This document shows positions 60,689 to 64,000 of a stretch of 64,000 bases of DNA, one piece after another. A model generated the notes under the pieces. It was not told where the DNA came from and made no database searches. It saw nothing but the letters and a program-made list of their open reading frames with translations. Location: positions 12,639,492 through 12,703,491 of the forward strand of contig CM041553.1 of NCBI GenBank assembly GCA_023238725.1, read 5' to 3'. The position numbers were made by a program, and so were the translations under genes. This stretch comes from Scortum barcoo. Lineage: Eukaryota > Chordata > Actinopteri > Centrarchiformes > Terapontidae. Numbering within the stretch: the first letter of the stretch is position 1; each line of letters starts with the position of its first letter.

Positions 60689-63600
60689 GTGAGACTGAAG
60701 GCAGCACAGACAACATGTGTCAGTACTCTGTGCTGGTAAATTCAGCCATCTGTTGATCTTAAAGTTGGTGGCATTATAAATTGTTCTTGCAAAACTAAAA
60801 CTCACTTTCACTTTTATCACTAATCTTCTTTTTGTGGTTGTTGATTTTATTGTTTATTTTCTTTTTATTCTAGATTTTTTCAGAGAATGTTTGTTTTTTA
60901 CCAAATCCAATTTAAGATGAAATAATCCTGTTTATAAACTCACCTGTTGATGTGAGAACATAATTTTTTAGTTATTTAGATTGTAAAATAAAGGCGAGTA
61001 AACCACACAGCCAGGGGAAAGTTTTTCATGAGGACTCAGGAGGACTTCAGGAGGACTACAGGGACAAAAGGTCTGTGCAGCCTTGTAGTGCCTGCAGGGG
61101 GATCCGCACAAATTCTGATAAGCTCTGATAAATTCTAACAAAGGTTGTGTCTGAAGACTCGGAAGTAAGGCTGAAGTATGAAAAAGGAAAAAAAGAAGTT
61201 TGTGTGGCGTTTGAAAGAAAGTAGCATAACAGACCTCTGTGGGTCATTCCTCTGCTCTGCTTGAGGGTTAGAGGCTCAAAGTGTCATCAGGTGCTTTTAG
61301 CATAACAAAGCCGGATCTTAGACCAAACAGTGTGAGTTGCTTTGTGGATAACGTAGGAACCAAGTTTTAACAAGGAAAAATAATCAGTGTAATAAAAAAG
61401 ACCTTATCTGTTATAGGAGCACAATGCTAAATCAATAGAGTGGTATTCTCAAAAGTTAGGAATATGTATCCTGTGAGCCTCTAATTATCCAATAATAAAT
61501 GTCCTAAATTTCACTCCATTGGTCATATTACCAACCCCGGCACTATAATAAAATAAATTGAGTAGTAGTAGTGACATTATGACTCATTAGTCATAGTTTA
61601 GACTCCATCTTCTGTTGTTGTCATTGACAACGACCTTTCTAGTATTCAAGCACAGTATCACAGTCTATATGCTAAATACTTCTCACTGGACTCAACTCAA
61701 GAATCAAGAATCTTTATTTGTCATTATGTTTTGGCATAATGAAATTAAGATAGGTGACTCCCAGCTGTAAACCTAAGGATATTGAATATATGTAGTTTGT
61801 ACATAGTCATAAATAAAATAAAAAGTCATAAATATCTAAAGATTTAGAATTGTAGCAGCAATGTACAGTAGGGGGGTGGGTCAGTTGTTTCAGTGAGTGC
61901 ATGTCTCAGGTTCTCAATAGGGGAATGGATTGAACAGCTCTGGGGAAAAGCTGTTTTTCAGTCTGGTAGTTTTTGGTTTTAATGTTTTTGTACCGTTTTC
62001 CAGAGGGAAGCGGTACAAACAGTACAAACAAACAATGTGCCCGGGTGGGTAGGGTCGGCGGCCATATTGTGTGCCTTCTTCTGTATCCAGCCAGCGTATA
62101 TTGAGTCCAGGTCTGGAAGAGGACTTCCCACAATCCCCTGTGCTGTTTTCACCACCCGGGCTAGGGCTAAGTCTTTTCGGTCTTGTGCAGTGCAGCTGCC
62201 ATACCACACTGTTGCACTGAGGCAGAGGATGCTCTCTATTGTGGCCCTGTAGAAGTTTGTCAGGAGCTGAGGGGAGAGTCCAGCACGTTTCAGCTTCCTG
62301 AGGAAGAAGAGTCTTTGTTGAGCCTTCTTTACCAGGTGAGCTGTGTTCATGGACCAGGTCAGGTCAGATGTGATGTGGATGACCCAGGAACTTGATATTG
62401 TTGACACGCTCAACTGCTTCCCCGTGGATGAGGAGAGGAGCATGTGCTCTGTCCTCCTGGACCTCCTGTAGTCCACTATGACCTCCGTTGGTCTTGCTGG
62501 TGTTCAGAACAAGGTTGTTGTTTGAGCACCACTGAGTAAGTTGCTGGATCTCCTCTCTATAGTGGGTCTCATCATTGTCTGATATGAGGCCCACTATGGT
62601 GGTGTCGTCTGCAAACTTTATGCGATGGTGTTTGTGGAGTGGATGGCAGAACAGTCACTGTGTGTGGATCACTGTGTTGAAGGCTGAACTGAAGTCCACA
62701 AATAACATCCTCACATAGGTGTTAGGAATCTGCAGATGGGTCAGGGCTGTGTGAAGTGCAATGGAGACTGCATCCTCTGTCAGTCCGTTCTCCCTGTATG
62801 CGAACTGATGTTGATCCAGACCAGCAGGGATGATGTCTTTGATGTGCTTTAAGGACGATCCTCTCAAAGCACTTCATGGTGACCGGAGTTAGAGCAACAG
62901 GGTGATGTAGTCATTTAGGCAGGTGACAGCAGATTTTTTAGGCACAGGTACAATGATGGAGGTTTTGAGGCTGACAGGAACTGCAAGCAAGCTGCAGGGA
63001 CAGGTTGAAAATGTCCAGAAAAACTCCTGCCAGTTGGTCTGCACACAACTAGACAACACTTCAACTAGACACCTTATCTGGTCCTTCAGCTTTTCCTGAT
63101 GTTGGATTCTTTTCATGGAAGAGCTCACTTGGTGCAGCTGCAGGACTAGAGGCTGATGCAGTTCTTCCTCCTCAATGTGCCTGCTTTTTGCTAGCTTAAT
63201 GCTTTTTTTCTGTTCTTTTCGGGCAATCCTATAGGCCAGCTTGTCACCTGACCTGTAGGCAGCGTCACAGGCTTTGAGTAGGAGGCTTCACTGTGCTGTC
63301 CAGCCATGGTTTTTGATTTGGGAAAACCTTGATGGTCTTTGTGGGTAGAACAGCATCAGTACAGAATTTTAGATAGGACAGAGCTGATTAGCTCTGAAAA
63401 GCAATTCTGTAATGCTGAAGACGCCTCCTCAGTCCAAACCTGTACAGTTCTGGTGGTTGGTCTTGTCCTGCAGATCAGAGGTTTGTAGGCAGGGATCAGA
63501 TTTACAGAGATGTGATGTAACATAACATGAGCCTCTGCCAGCTGCTTTGTACCAAGTTGACAAAAAGCAATTCTCATTAGTTACTTTGCAATCTGGGGTG

Positions 63601-64000
63601 TAGAATCCAAAATATTTCCACACACTGCTTCTCAGATGCTGCAGTGCCGCTCAGGATGGATCAGGTGAGAGTGCCTTTGTCCAGAATAATAATAATAATA
63701 ATAATTCCATGGATGAGGAATCACTCAAACCAATGAATTTACAAACTAAGCAAATCTTTGCACACTAGCACACTGGTAGTAATAGAAGTAAAACAGTATC
63801 AGTGAAATAATACAAATATATTATATTGAGTTTCACTGAAATCAAAAAAGATCAAATAATAATAAATCATAATAATTCTGGTTTTTCACAGCTTTTTTGT
63901 AGGTTTTTATCAGTTATGAAAACATTGTTCTCCCCAAATAAATTACAGATATCTGGGAAAACATGATTGCGATGATCACATAATCATGTAATTCTAGTTT
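60689..64000 (+). other. usp43 intron, open at right edge
   Basis: Begins with the donor gtgaga after the YTKEEQ exon. Apart from the antisense LINE (61698-63625) and an (AAT)n run near 63690 there is no recognisable feature, and the next usp43 exon is not reached. Confidence 0.75.
61698..63625 (-). mobile_element. L2/CR1-like LINE, 5'-truncated and decayed
   Basis: This is an antisense non-LTR retrotransposon. From right to left on the minus strand it shows a linker with CRTRPTTRTV near 63450, the reverse-transcriptase start PVPKKSAVTCLNDY (62889-63128), HQFAYRENGLTEDAV and VDFSSAFNTVI (62655-62867), FADDTTIVGL (about 62586-62617), LVLNTSKT, KKAQQRLFFLRKLKRAGL and VWYGSC (61979-62476), and a C-terminal SLPSGKRYKNIKTK-type end near 61960. 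The 3' end is AATAAAGATTCTTGATTCTT, so the tail repeats GATTCTT at 61698-61712. The endonuclease half is missing at the right. About 80 residues between the AFNTVI and FADD motifs are also absent, including the PQG block. Several frameshifts and stops make it non-autonomous. I call the clade from the wording of these motifs; CR1 against L2/Maui is not resolved. Confidence 0.82.

Overview
The window is vertebrate nuclear DNA, almost certainly from a teleost fish. It has GT-AG introns of up to 15 kb, dense di- and tetranucleotide microsatellites, a Rex3/RTE-like LINE, an L2/CR1-like LINE and a short hAT-type element. I see no bacterial, viral or CRISPR-like organisation.

One protein-coding gene can be supported: an internal portion of usp43 (ubiquitin-specific peptidase 43) on the + strand. 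Nine exons can be placed with splice sites and reading phase at 12910-13013, 28122-28214, 32478-32613, 35782-35948, 49127-49295, 52457-52568, 57302-57405, 60208-60285 and 60559-60688. Together they encode about 356 residues from the middle of the USP catalytic domain: the first CPHC half of the zinc ribbon, the ubiquitin-like insertion specific to the USP31/USP43 group, and the stretch up to CTLDECFQLYTKEEQ. The exons with the catalytic Cys box should lie upstream of base 1. Those with the second CPHC and the His box should lie beyond base 64000.

Eight exons are intact and phase-consistent. The fourth (35782-35948) is not. It keeps obvious usp43 coding sequence on both sides of two adjacent in-frame stop codons, and its start is out of frame with the preceding exon. 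It also sits directly behind a long (CT)n run that serves as its polypyrimidine tract. This is the most interesting item here. It could be a decaying paralogue, a sequencing or assembly error, or an exon rescued by a cryptic acceptor at 35904-35905 that would keep the frame.

Layout: 1-12909 is presumed upstream intron. 13014-28121 is a 15 kb intron with a degenerate LINE flanked by two related segments and a hAT element with a perfect 8-bp target duplication. 28215-35781 holds two introns carrying a pair of related 125-bp segments and a 33-bp-arm inverted repeat. 35949-49126 is a 13 kb intron with a (TA)n tract, old repeat remnants and a 5'-truncated Rex3-like LINE. 49296-60558 holds shorter introns. 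60689-64000 is intron containing an antisense 5'-truncated L2/CR1-like LINE. I found no RNA gene I could defend and no evidence of a new multi-gene system.
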